Shown piece after piece: positions 18,712 to 26,960 of a stretch of DNA of 64,000 nt. The stretch comes from Bradyrhizobium iriomotense (GTDB lineage Bacteria; Pseudomonadota; Alphaproteobacteria; Rhizobiales; Xanthobacteraceae). Location of the stretch: positions 124,001-188,000 of the forward strand of contig NZ_BSOW01000004.1 of the NCBI RefSeq assembly GCF_030160715.1, written 5' to 3'. Both the position numbers and the translations under genes were made by a program. The notes below the pieces were generated by a model that ran no database searches, had not been told where the DNA came from, and saw only the letters and a program-made list of their open reading frames with translations. The first letter of the stretch is position 1, and the number at the start of each line of letters is the position of its first letter.

Positions 18712-19983
18712 TTACTGCTGCTGCCGCTTCTTCAGGCTGGCAAGCTTTGTCGGGCGCGCTGCGCTGGCGTTGGCGTTCCGCGCCGTGCGCTTGGCCGTGG
18801 CGCGCGAGGCCTGGGCATGCTGGCCGCCATGCGTGGCAACCGCCACGGCCCGGCCGCGGCCCTTTGCTTTCCTTGATGAGACCGCATCGGCCGTGTTGGC
18901 CGGCGCCAGCCTCGTTGCCGCGTGACGGGACGCCGTCAGCAGCACTTCGAGCGAGCCTTCCTTGATCTCGAAAAGGTCCCGGCTCGGAACGGGCAGGTTC
19001 TCAGCGCCGGCTTTGGCGATACCCCAGTGCGACGAGGCCGCCTGGCGCGGCAGCTCGGCATTCAGATCCGACAGCAGCGGGGCCCGCAATGTTTCGCTCC
19101 GTGTGAAGACGAAGCTCGGAATCCTCGGCCAGCGCACCACGGCCACGTTCTCGCTCGGCGGATGCAGCAGCCACTCGACCGGCTCGGTCGGCGTCGCCGG
19201 CCGATCGGCGGTGGCGGGCACCACATGCACGATGCGATAGCCGCGGGCCTTCAGCTCGCGGATGATCTTGGGCAGCGCTGCGACGGTGCGCGGCTGGATG
19301 TCGTGCAGGAGCAGAACGCCCTTGCCCTTGGCTTCCAGCCGCTGGATGGCGAGCTGATAGACGCGCTCGGGCGAGACGTGCCGCCAGTCGTCGGCCGGGA
19401 AATCGGCGCTCCAGACCTGGATGCCGCGCGAGGCGAGCAAATTCTCCACGCCCTCGGCGCGGAGCAGGCCGGGAATGCGGAAGAACGGCGCGAGCGCGGC
19501 CGGATCGGTCATCGCTGCCGTCACCGAGGCGATGCCGCCATCGATCTCGGCCTGCGCCTTCTCGATCGGCATCTTCTCGAAGGTGAGCGGATGACTATAG
19601 CTGTGCGTACCGACGGTGTGGCCGGCGGCGACCAGCTTGCGCACGCCTTCGGGGTTGGCCTGCGCCTGCTTGCCGATGGTGAAGAAGGTCGCCTTGATGC
19701 ACTCATTGGCCAGGATCTGGAGCACCTGGTTCGAGTATTTCGGGAGCGGCCCGTCGTCGAAGGTCAGGACCACCTCGTGATCCCTCAGCGGCAGGGTTTC
19801 CCGGTACTGCATCGTGCCGATGCGCGGATGCTCGCGGGGGTCGACCACGATCGTGCGCGAGGTGCCGAGCGCGTCGGGATGGCCGGGACAGTCGGCCGCG
19901 AGCGCAGCGGCAGGGCCGGCGGTCAAAAATCCGAGGCAGACGATCCAGGACCGCGTCCGGCGGGAAACTTTGGGAACGATCAT
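18712..19983 (-). CDS. Polysaccharide deacetylase (NodB homology) with long basic C-terminus
   Basis: A secreted or periplasmic carbohydrate esterase 4 protein of 423 residues. It has a signal peptide (residues 1-29), then the NodB domain with motif 1 TFDDGP, motif 2 HTVGTHSYSHP, and motif 3 FFRIPG, in which the usual Arg-Pro of RxPY is altered. After the domain there is an extra 150 residues ending in a Lys/Arg/Ala-rich tail. It is a paralogue of the next gene (20148-20948); both share the ADCP...DALGT N-terminus. Likely substrates are peptidoglycan or surface glycans. Confidence 0.85.
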   Translation of the reverse strand: MIVPKVSRRTRSWIVCLGFLTAGPAAALAADCPGHPDALGTSRTIVVDPREHPRIGTMQYRETLPLRDHEVVLTFDDGPLPKYSNQVLQILANECIKATFFTIGKQAQANPEGVRKLVAAGHTVGTHSYSHPLTFEKMPIEKAQAEIDGGIASVTAAMTDPAALAPFFRIPGLLRAEGVENLLASRGIQVWSADFPADDWRHVSPERVYQLAIQRLEAKGKGVLLLHDIQPRTVAALPKIIRELKARGYRIVHVVPATADRPATPTEPVEWLLHPPSENVAVVRWPRIPSFVFTRSETLRAPLLSDLNAELPRQAASSHWGIAKAGAENLPVPSRDLFEIKEGSLEVLLTASRHAATRLAPANTADAVSSRKAKGRGRAVAVATHGGQHAQASRATAKRTARNANASAARPTKLASLKKRQQQ

Positions 19984-20147
19984 TGCTCTTCGTCTGCCCT
20001 CGTACGCGATCCGCGACCGAACATTGGTCGAAGCCCGGCCGAAACGGTTCAGGCGCGCTTGCCCGTCCATCTTTGCACGGCCTAGCATGAACGGAGGCTT
20101 AATTGCCCCACGATCACCCCAATTTGGGCCGCCGTGACATTCCGGCA

Positions 20148-20948
20148 TCAATGCGTATTGGCGCTTTTTTCCGTCACTGCCGGAACAATGTGAACGACGT
20201 GGTAGCCATTGTGGTGCAGGTAGCGCAGGAAGGCGGGCATCATGGCCGCGGTTCGCGCCTGCGCGTCGTGCAACAGGATGATACCCTTTTTCGCGACCTC
20301 GAGCCGCTCCGTGACCTTCTTCAATTCCTCCTCCGGGGTGATATCTTCCCAGTCGCTGGCCCAAAGGTCCGCCCCGAACACGGCGATCCCGCGTGATTGC
20401 AGGAAATCGAGGGTTGCGGGCGTCGAGTCGAAATAGGGGAAACGGAAGAACGGGGTCGACGGCGTCGTGGTCGATGCGCCACGGAGCGCCATCTCGTCGG
20501 CGGCAATGCCGCGATCGATGTCCTTTTTCGCATGCTCGAACGAGATCTTCGACGACATCGGATGCGACCAGGTGTGATGCGCGACCGTATGGCCTTCAGC
20601 GGCGATCCGCTTGACCAGTCCCGGAGATTCCGCCGACGACCTGCCGACCAGGAAGAAGGTGGCGCGCACGCATTCATGGGCGAGCGCCGCCAGCACCTTT
20701 TGCGTGTGCGGGGGCCGGGGCCCGTCATCGAAGGTCAGCACGACCTCGTGATCGGCGAGCGGCAAGGTCTGCGGAAAGCTCTTCAACCCGACCCGCGGAT
20801 AGATCTTCGGGTCGACGCTGAGCACGCGCGCGGTGCCGAGCGCATCCTGGCGCGGGCAGTCGGCAGCCTTCGCCGCCGTGATGCCGGCAAGCACCACTGT
20901 GGCGACGGCGATCGACAGCGGCCATGGGTGCAGACGCATCTTTCTCAT
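20148..20948 (-). CDS. Polysaccharide deacetylase (NodB homology)
   Basis: A CE4 deacetylase of 266 residues with a signal peptide (1-28) and the NodB domain: TFDDGP, the zinc-site HTVAHHTWSHP, and FFRFPYFDS (the RxPY motif in intact form). C-terminal LLHDAQARTAAM matches the final motif. It is the short version of its neighbour and lies 164 bases upstream of it on the same strand, a tandem duplication. Confidence 0.87.
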   Translation of the reverse strand: MRKMRLHPWPLSIAVATVVLAGITAAKAADCPRQDALGTARVLSVDPKIYPRVGLKSFPQTLPLADHEVVLTFDDGPRPPHTQKVLAALAHECVRATFFLVGRSSAESPGLVKRIAAEGHTVAHHTWSHPMSSKISFEHAKKDIDRGIAADEMALRGASTTTPSTPFFRFPYFDSTPATLDFLQSRGIAVFGADLWASDWEDITPEEELKKVTERLEVAKKGIILLHDAQARTAAMMPAFLRYLHHNGYHVVHIVPAVTEKSANTH

Positions 20949-21030
20949 TGCGCTCGATGTTGCCTTGTGACTATTGCCTGAGCCTCAGCTCAAACCAATT
21001 GGACCATCCTGTCAAACGGCGAGGCGCGCC

Positions 21031-22452
21031 ATGGACGAACATATGGACGTTGCCGAACCCGCCGAGGCCTCGGTCCTTGATCACGTTCCCATGCGCAACG
21101 AAGATGGCGAAATTCGTCACGAATTCGTCGCGGAGATCGCGCGAGCCATCGAAGCCTCCGACAGCGCGCAGCTGCGGGCCATCGTCGCGGAACTGCACGA
21201 GGCGGACCTCGGCGACCTCATCGCGGCCCTCGCGCCCGATGACCGCGTCCGGCTGGTCGAGCTGACGGGGCGCGATTTCGACTTCTCGGCCCTGAACGAG
21301 GTCGACGAGGCCGTTCGCGAGGAGATCCTCGAGGAACTGCCGCCGGAGACGGTTGCCGAGGGCGTCCGCGAGCTCGAATCCGACGATGCCGTCGAGCTGC
21401 TCGAGACCCTCGATGAGGCGGATCAGGAGGAGATCCTCGAGAAGCTGCCGGCGTCCGAGCGCGTCGCGCTCGAGCGCAGCCTGCTTTATCCGGAAAACTC
21501 CGCCGGCCGGCGGATGCAGACCGAGTTCATCGCGGTGCCCCAGGATTTCACGGTGGGCCAGGCGATCGACTACATGCGCGAGACGCCCGATCTGCCGGAC
21601 CGCTTCTACGAGATCTACGTCGTCGACAAGGACCGGCACTGGCAGGGAGCCGTTCCGCTCGACGTGCTCTTGCGCGCCCGCCGCCCCGTGCCGCTCACCG
21701 ACCTCTGCGACGAGGACCGCCGCCGCGTCTCCGTCCTGGAGGACCAGGAGGAGGTGGCGCGCATGTTTGGCAAGTACAATCTCGTTGCCGCTCCCGTCGT
21801 AGACACCCAGGATCGCCTGGTCGGCGTCGTCACCGTCGACGACGTCGTCGACGTCATCGAGGAGGAGGCGGACGAGGACCTCAAGGCGCTCGGCGGCGTC
21901 ACCAGCGACGAGGAACTGTCCGACAGCGTGCTGACCATTGCGCGCGCCCGCTTCAACTGGCTGCTGGTCAATCTCGCCACCGCCTTCCTCGCGTCTTCCG
22001 TGCTCGGCCTGTTCGAAGGGCAGCTCGAAAAGATGGTGGCGCTCGCCGTGCTCGCGCCGATCGTGGCGAGCCAGGGCGGCAACGCCGCGACCCAGACCAT
22101 GACCGTCGCGGTGCGGGCACTTGCCACCCGCGAGCTCGGCTCCTCCAATGCCTGGCGCGTGGTCATGCGCGAGACCTTCGTCGGCCTCGTCAACGGCCTC
22201 GCCTTTGCGGTGATCACCGGCATTGCCGCGGTGGCCTGGTTCAAGATTCCGGGTCTCGGCATCGTCATCGGGCTTGCGATCGTCTGCAACCTCGTCGCCG
22301 GCGCGCTCGGCGGCATTCTGATCCCGATGGGGCTCGAGCGGGTGCGGGCCGATCCCGCGGTCGCCTCCGGCACCTTCGTCACGACGGTGACCGACGTCGT
22401 CGGCTTCTTCTCCTTCCTCGGCATTGCGACCTTGTGGTTCGGGCTGAAATAG
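21031..22452 (+). CDS. mgtE: Magnesium transporter MgtE
   Basis: An Mg2+ channel of 473 residues with the standard order: an acidic N-domain (superhelical MgtE_N, residues 30-140), two CBS domains (about 150-275, containing VVDTQDRLVGVVTVDDVVD), a plug helix, and five membrane helices with the pore segment SQGGNAATQT. The N-domain and CBS pair sense intracellular Mg2+ and close the pore. I use the ATG at 21031; an upstream in-frame start at 20974 lacks family sequence. Confidence 0.93.
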   Translation: MDEHMDVAEPAEASVLDHVPMRNEDGEIRHEFVAEIARAIEASDSAQLRAIVAELHEADLGDLIAALAPDDRVRLVELTGRDFDFSALNEVDEAVREEILEELPPETVAEGVRELESDDAVELLETLDEADQEEILEKLPASERVALERSLLYPENSAGRRMQTEFIAVPQDFTVGQAIDYMRETPDLPDRFYEIYVVDKDRHWQGAVPLDVLLRARRPVPLTDLCDEDRRRVSVLEDQEEVARMFGKYNLVAAPVVDTQDRLVGVVTVDDVVDVIEEEADEDLKALGGVTSDEELSDSVLTIARARFNWLLVNLATAFLASSVLGLFEGQLEKMVALAVLAPIVASQGGNAATQTMTVAVRALATRELGSSNAWRVVMRETFVGLVNGLAFAVITGIAAVAWFKIPGLGIVIGLAIVCNLVAGALGGILIPMGLERVRADPAVASGTFVTTVTDVVGFFSFLGIATLWFGLK

Positions 22453-22497
22453 GAACCTTGAGGTGCATACGGAGTGTGGGCAACCACAATGGCAACC

Positions 22498-22637
22498 CTC
22501 GTGTCCCGGGCGCGCTGCAACGCTCTGGGCGTTGCTGCGCAGAACCGGGACCCATGTCGACACGGACGCCGCGGTGAGATGGGCCCCGGCTCTGCAGCGC
22601 ACCGCCGAAGCGGCGCTGCGCTGCGTCCGGGCACGAG
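22498..22637. repeat. Intergenic repeat of the GTCCCGG...GTCCGGG type
   Basis: Alternating inverted segments: GTGTCCCGGGCGCGCTGCAACGC, GTTGCTGCGCAGAACCGGGA, then GGGCCCCGGCTCTGCAGCGC and GCTGCGTCCGGGCACGAG. The family is common between genes in Bradyrhizobium. It separates mgtE from the HTH gene. Confidence 0.6.
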
Positions 22638-22655
22638 CGGAGCGCCTCTCTATCA

Positions 22656-22670
22656 TTAATCCGAACTTAA
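22656..22670 (+). promoter_or_regulatory. Perfect TTAA-N7-TTAA (CtrA-type) site
   Basis: TTAA at 22656-22659 and TTAA at 22667-22670 with exactly seven bases between them, 32 bases upstream of the HTH gene's ATG. The pattern equals the CtrA core consensus, though the following base is G rather than C. In DNA this GC-rich such a site is unexpected by chance; function is inferred. Confidence 0.4.
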
Positions 22671-22702
22671 GCCGCTTCATCCATGATCACCCTGCTTGGG
22701 GA

Positions 22703-22999
22703 ATGAACATGCGGTTGCGGCTGAAAGCGGACGGACGGATCGTCGAATTGCGGGACGGGCAGGAGCTGCCGCTGCAAGGCGCACCTGCCGTCGGTGAGGC
22801 CGGCCCGCTCGCCGTGCGCGACCTGCGTCGCCGCGCCTGTCTCACCCAGATGGAGTTCGCCGCAAAACTCGGCGTGCCCGTCGAGACCATCCGCAACTGG
22901 GAGCAGGGCAAGCGCGCGCCGCGCGGACCTGCACGGGCGCTGCTCGCGGTGATCGCGCATGCACCTGACATGGTGTTTCAGGCGCTCGCCAAGGTCTGA
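22703..22999 (+). CDS. Small XRE-type helix-turn-helix protein
   Basis: A 98-residue protein whose second half (residues 38-90) is an XRE/HigA-like HTH (LTQMEFAAKLGVPVETIRNWEQGKRAPRG region). The first 35 residues are a short beta-rich extension. GGGG precedes the ATG. Antitoxins of HigA type look like this, but no toxin-like reading frame lies beside it, so it is better called an orphan regulator. Confidence 0.8.
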   Translation: MNMRLRLKADGRIVELRDGQELPLQGAPAVGEAGPLAVRDLRRRACLTQMEFAAKLGVPVETIRNWEQGKRAPRGPARALLAVIAHAPDMVFQALAKV

Positions 23000-23110
23000 C
23001 AACCCGACGACAAGGGCCGATTAAGCTCACCTCGATATCGCCGATTGCCTCGGTTGGCAGCTGCGTGCGCGGGGTCCATAATGCGACCGGGGCGAGCGAG
23101 AGGATTCCTC

Positions 23111-23929
23111 ATGCTGTTCGTCGAGGCCAATGGTGCACGAATCCCAGCGCTCGGGCTCGGGACCTGGGAGCTGAGCGGCCGGACCTGCGCGCGCGTGGTC
23201 GAGCAGGCGCTGCGGCTCGGCTACCGCCATATCGACACCGCGCAGGTCTACGACAATGAGCGCGAGGTCGGTGACGGCGTTCGCGCCTCCGGTGTGCGCC
23301 GCGACGACGTCTTCATCACCACGAAGGTCTGGACCAATCATTTCGCGCCTCACGATCTCGAGCGCTCGGTCAAGGAGAGCCTGGTGAGGCTGCGGCTGCC
23401 GTCGGTCGATCTGTTGCTGCTGCACTGGCCCAACCCGCACGTGCCGCTCGTCGAGACGCTCGGCGCGCTGGCGCACGCCAGGCGGCTCGGGCTGACGCGG
23501 AATATCGGCGTCTCCAACTTCACGGTGGCGCTGATCGAGGAGGCGGTCGCCGCCTGTCCGGAGCCGCTGGTCTGCGATCAGGTCGAGTATCATCCTTATC
23601 TCGACCAGACCAAGGTGAGGGCGGCCTGCGACCAGCACGGCCTTGCGCTCGTCGCCTACAGCCCGATCGCCAAGGGCCGCATCAAGAATGACGAAACGCT
23701 GGCCAGGATCGGCCGGGTTCATCGCAAGACGGCCGCGCAAATCTGTCTGCGCTGGCTGGTGCAGCAGAACGTCGTCGCGATCCCGCGCACCTCGCGCGTC
23801 GAACGTCTCTCGGAAAACATCGAGATCTTCGATTTCGAATTGTCGCCCGACGAAATGAGCCAGATTGCCGCGCTCGCGAGCCCCAAGGGCCGGCTGACCA
23901 ATTTCGGCTTCGCGCCGAAATGGGATTGA
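23111..23929 (+). CDS. Aldo/keto reductase
   Basis: An NADPH-dependent aldo/keto reductase of 272 residues. The catalytic tetrad is visible: Asp and Tyr in DTAQVYDNEREVG, Lys in FITTKVW, and His in LLLHWPNP. The signature NIGVSNF and the C-terminal NADP-binding IPRTS segment are present. It resembles 2,5-diketo-D-gluconate reductase-type enzymes, but substrate cannot be assigned. AGAGGA precedes the ATG at 23111. Confidence 0.9.
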   Translation: MLFVEANGARIPALGLGTWELSGRTCARVVEQALRLGYRHIDTAQVYDNEREVGDGVRASGVRRDDVFITTKVWTNHFAPHDLERSVKESLVRLRLPSVDLLLLHWPNPHVPLVETLGALAHARRLGLTRNIGVSNFTVALIEEAVAACPEPLVCDQVEYHPYLDQTKVRAACDQHGLALVAYSPIAKGRIKNDETLARIGRVHRKTAAQICLRWLVQQNVVAIPRTSRVERLSENIEIFDFELSPDEMSQIAALASPKGRLTNFGFAPKWD

Positions 23930-23948
23930 GGCGCCGCGCTCATATGCT

Positions 23949-24053
23949 AGAGCATGATCCGGAAAAGTGTGAAGCGGTTTTCCGAAAAGATCATGCTCAA
24001 AACAACAACCTAAAGCGCGATGACGATTCATCCCAATCTCATCGCGCTTTAGG
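23949..24053. repeat. Dispersed AGCATGATCCGGAAAAG element, copy 2
   Basis: Same family as 17879-18006. The two hairpins are complete here: AGAGCATGATC with GATCATGCTC, and TAAAGCGCGATGA with TCATCGCGCTTTA. It ends 28 bases before the start of the TolA-like gene. Confidence 0.85.
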
Positions 24054-24080
24054 ACCGTGGGCAGCAACCGAAGTTGGGCC

Positions 24081-24920
24081 ATGGATTGGCGGCGGATCAT
24101 ACGAACGGACATTGCGGCCTCGGCCGTCGTGCACCTGACGCTGGTTGCGCTGATCGTCCTGATCAGCGAGGTGCATCCGTTCCATGCCCCGCCCACCGAG
24201 GCCGTCGACGTCGACATCGTCACGCCGGAGGAACTGAAGGAGAAGGTGCCGGAACCCACCCCGTCGCCGCAATTTCAACTGCCCGAGCTGACCGCGAAGG
24301 ACAAGGCGGAGGTATCAGCGCCGCCGCCATCTCCGCCGCCGCAACCGGCACAGCAACCATCGCCGCAGCCGACGCCACAGGCCTCGCCGCGGCCGCAGCC
24401 ATCGCCCACGCCGGCCAGGCGCGAAGCCAAAGCCCAACCGCAGCCTCAGCCGCAACCCGCGCCGCAGGCCCCGAGCTACACGCCACCGGAACCCGACGTC
24501 ACCCTCAAATACGGCGTGATGCTGGGATTGCCCGCCGAGCTGCCACCCTTGTCGAAAGACGCCCCCAAGGAAAATGAAACCGGCGGTGCCGCCGACACGG
24601 AAGCGGCCAGGCTTCCGGCCAATGTCATCGCCGAATTCCGCCGTCACCTGCGAAGTTGCGCAAAGCTGCCCGATACGATCGCGCCGTCCGACAACGTGCA
24701 CATCAAGATGCGCACCTTCATGACGACCGACGGCCAGCTCGCCACCGTCCCCGCACTGATCGAAGCCAGCGCATCGCCCGCCAAGGGCCTCGCCCTGATG
24801 CAGGCCGCCAAGGCCGCGCTGCAAGCCTGCCAGCCCTACACCATGCTGCCGGCCGACAAGTACGAGGAATGGAAAGTGCTCGACCTCACCTTCACGCCGA
24901 AGGACTTCGGGGCGCCGTAG
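24081..24920 (+). CDS. TolA/TonB-like envelope protein
   Basis: About 279 residues: one N-terminal membrane helix (residues 12-30), a short conserved stretch (EAVDVDIVTPEEL), a proline/glutamine-rich rod (residues 55-145) and a globular C-terminal domain (195-279) with two cysteines (SCAKLP and QACQPY) that may form a disulphide. The plan matches TolA of the Tol-Pal system, but no tol genes are adjacent, so it is probably a paralogue spanning the periplasm. The ATG at 24081 is chosen just before the membrane segment. Confidence 0.65.
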   Translation: MDWRRIIRTDIAASAVVHLTLVALIVLISEVHPFHAPPTEAVDVDIVTPEELKEKVPEPTPSPQFQLPELTAKDKAEVSAPPPSPPPQPAQQPSPQPTPQASPRPQPSPTPARREAKAQPQPQPQPAPQAPSYTPPEPDVTLKYGVMLGLPAELPPLSKDAPKENETGGAADTEAARLPANVIAEFRRHLRSCAKLPDTIAPSDNVHIKMRTFMTTDGQLATVPALIEASASPAKGLALMQAAKAALQACQPYTMLPADKYEEWKVLDLTFTPKDFGAP

Positions 24921-25084
24921 CTCCCGTCACTGCGCAATTCCCAAGGCGGCTGCCGCGCTAACGTGGAATTAATCTCGTCGGCCGACAATTTTGGGCAGTT
25001 GTAGATGGGTGCTGCGTAGAGGAGGCGTCGTGAGGACGTTCCGGCGACGGCTTCCTTTCGCTCGCTCATTTGAGGTCAATGCAG

Positions 25085-25711
25085 ATGACCACGACATCAG
25101 AAGCGCAAAGCCCGGCCGAACAACTCGACCCCGCGGCACTCGCATCCGAAGCTGCAGCACCGAGCGAGCGGTCCAACCGCAAATCGATCCTGGCACTGTC
25201 GCTGTGCGCCTTGGCCATCAATGGCGCGGCGGCCATCTATACATTGCCCTCTGATTTTCCGTTGCCAAATATCAGCAGCTTGGCCGAACTGCTTCCGCAT
25301 CAGAAGTCGTCCACGCCAAAACCGGATCCGGTCGTCACCGCCTTGAAGGATATTCAGTCGGCCCAGCAGCAACATACTGCGTCGCTGCAGGAGAATAACT
25401 ACTCATTGCAGCAACACACTGCTCTGCTGCAGCAGGATTCGATGGTGCTCCTTTCTCTGCGAGAGAGCATCACGGATGAACGGGTCGACGTGAAGAAGAT
25501 ATCCTCGCAGCTTGCTACGCTCATCGCGAAGGTCGACTCGCTGCAAAATGCGATGATGTCGGAAGTAACCTCCTCCATTCCAAGAGGGCCCGCTCGCAAT
25601 CGACTATGGTTGCGCAAGCGGATGGCTCGGCAATCGAAACCTCTGGGGCCTGTTTCGGTTGGCGGAGCTCCCCTGAGTATTCCAGCTACGACGTCGGCCC
25701 CGGAAAGCTGA
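25085..25711 (+). CDS. Unknown membrane-anchored coiled-coil protein
   Basis: A 208-residue protein: a polar N-terminus, one hydrophobic segment (about residues 35-57, LALSLCALAINGAAAIYTL), then a glutamine-rich coiled coil with short repeats (QQQHTASLQENN, LQQHTALLQQDS) to about residue 155, and a basic tail. No known domain. The hydrophobic segment implies inner-membrane anchoring with the coil in the periplasm. GAGG lies nine bases before the ATG at 25085. It borders the mobile-element region, and similar proteins seem to be lineage-specific. Confidence 0.6.
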   Translation: MTTTSEAQSPAEQLDPAALASEAAAPSERSNRKSILALSLCALAINGAAAIYTLPSDFPLPNISSLAELLPHQKSSTPKPDPVVTALKDIQSAQQQHTASLQENNYSLQQHTALLQQDSMVLLSLRESITDERVDVKKISSQLATLIAKVDSLQNAMMSEVTSSIPRGPARNRLWLRKRMARQSKPLGPVSVGGAPLSIPATTSAPES

Positions 25712-25747
25712 AGCGCGAAGGATGGGTTGAGCTTTTCGCGAAACCAA

Positions 25748-26124
25748 TCATCTTCCTCGCGAAGTGCGTTGTTGGGTTTCGCTTCGCTCTCCCCATGCTG
25801 CGGGCTGGCCGTCGAACTCGACATGGAAGATTTCGGACAACCCCTCTCTTCCGCGTGATGTGAGACGAAGGGCGCGGCTCTCGGGAATTCGTTCGAACCA
25901 ACCGAGCTCCAAAAGACGACGCAGGATTGCTGCGCCGAGCAGTCCCTTGAGGTGATAACGACGCTCGGTCCAGTCGAGACAAGGCTGGCAGAACAACCGC
26001 CGGGTCCGCGAGGGCGACGCCACGTCGATACCCAGTTTGCGCAGGAAGCTCTCGCCCGAGGACGTGAGTTCACCTCCGTCATCGGTGAGCACGAGGTGCC
26101 CCATGGCGACGAGCGCGTCGGTCA
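25748..26124 (-). pseudogene. C-terminal fragment of an ArsR-type winged-helix regulator
   Basis: About 125 residues match the C-terminal half of a class of ArsR-family regulators that carry a small Cys-containing domain: here LFCQPCLDWTERRYHLKG, followed by LGAAILRRLLELGWFE and RALRLTSRGREGL. The N-terminal HTH half (about 110 residues) is missing. The fragment begins at the left end of the REP-associated transposase element (26128), so the gene was cut by insertion, and the missing half is not found on the other side, implying a deletion as well. No start codon or promoter is expected to express it. Confidence 0.7.
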
Positions 26125-26820
26125 GCAATTACGGTGACAGTGCACTAAATTCGCCGTCGTCTGGCTCCGAGGCTTCGGTCCACGCTTGGCGGGTTTGAGG
26201 GGGCGCCCGGTCAATCGCTCGAGGCGGGCGATGAAGCGGTCGCTTCCGAGCGGCCGGCCGATGCTCTCGGCTGCGCGCAACCGGGCGAACAGGTCGGTCT
26301 CCGGCACGCTGTCGAGCAGGTCTGCGAAACGCGGGAAGCGGTCCCTGACCGGCGCCAGCGTGGTCACCCCGTCGTCCTTGCCTCGCAGATGCGCGCGCGT
26401 GCTCGACCATCGCCAATCCTGCGCGCGCTGCACCAGCCGGGCGCGCACCGGATTCAGCGAGACGTAGCGCAGCGCCGCCGCGAGATGTTCTTCGTCCATG
26501 GCAACGGCGCCGAACCGCCCTTGCCAGAAATGCCCGGTGCGTTTGCGCCGCGCCTGGATCGCGCCGGCATAGGTCCGATGCACGCGCGCGAGCGCGCGGC
26601 GCAGTCCGTCGGGATCGGAGGGAACCAGGACGAGATGCACGTGGTTCGGCATCAGGCACCACGCCCACACCGCGACGCCGGCGGCTTTGCAATTCGCCGC
26701 GAGCAGGTCGCGATAGAGCGCATAGTCGTCATCGCCGAAGAATGTGCGAGCGCGGCCGTTGCCGCGCTGGGTGACGTGGTGCGGATGACCGGGGATGACG
26801 ACACGGGCGAGACGGGCCAT
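26122..26820 (-). CDS. REP-associated tyrosine transposase (RAYT, Y1 HUH family)
   Basis: A single-strand transposase-like protein of 232 residues. N-terminal GHPHHVTQRGNGR and the HUH metal-binding motif LMPNHVHLVLVP are present, and the catalytic Tyr lies in LRYVSLNPVRARLV. These enzymes cut at palindromic REP sequences. Its reading frame runs through the left terminal repeat and stops a few bases into the flank, as if expression were designed around the element ends. It appears intact. Confidence 0.9.
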   Translation of the reverse strand: MARLARVVIPGHPHHVTQRGNGRARTFFGDDDYALYRDLLAANCKAAGVAVWAWCLMPNHVHLVLVPSDPDGLRRALARVHRTYAGAIQARRKRTGHFWQGRFGAVAMDEEHLAAALRYVSLNPVRARLVQRAQDWRWSSTRAHLRGKDDGVTTLAPVRDRFPRFADLLDSVPETDLFARLRAAESIGRPLGSDRFIARLERLTGRPLKPAKRGPKPRSQTTANLVHCHRNC

Positions 26821-26891
26821 GCCGCAGCATGCATGCGAGAGAGCAGGCTGTCAATTAAATGCACTGTCACCGTAATGCCTGTCACCGTAAT
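26128..26891. mobile_element. RAYT-bearing element with 17-base inverted ends
   Basis: Left end ATTACGGTGACAGTGCA (26128-26144) and right end TGCACTGTCACCGTAAT (26860-26876) are perfect inverted repeats. A further copy of the last 13 bases (CTGTCACCGTAAT) follows at 26879-26891. The transposase gene fills the interior. It lies next to a regulator fragment that lost its N-terminal half. Confidence 0.8.
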
Positions 26892-26960
26892 GCCGAAGCG
26901 CGCTTGCCGCGAGAGTTTGGTGGCTCCGAAGAGCGAAAGTTGGCGGATCACGTCGCGCTG

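Noticed and set aside
20971..22680. A 569-codon open frame antisense to mgtE
   Set aside because: Composition typical of a reverse-frame shadow; mgtE on the plus strand has all motifs.
22703..22999. The XRE-type gene as a HigA antitoxin
   Set aside because: No toxin-like small gene lies within several hundred bases on either side; only an intergenic repeat precedes it.
24962..24978. A CTAA-N7-TTAA sequence upstream of the coiled-coil gene as a CtrA box
   Set aside because: One mismatch in the first half and no conserved C; sites this weak are expected by chance in a 64 kb window.
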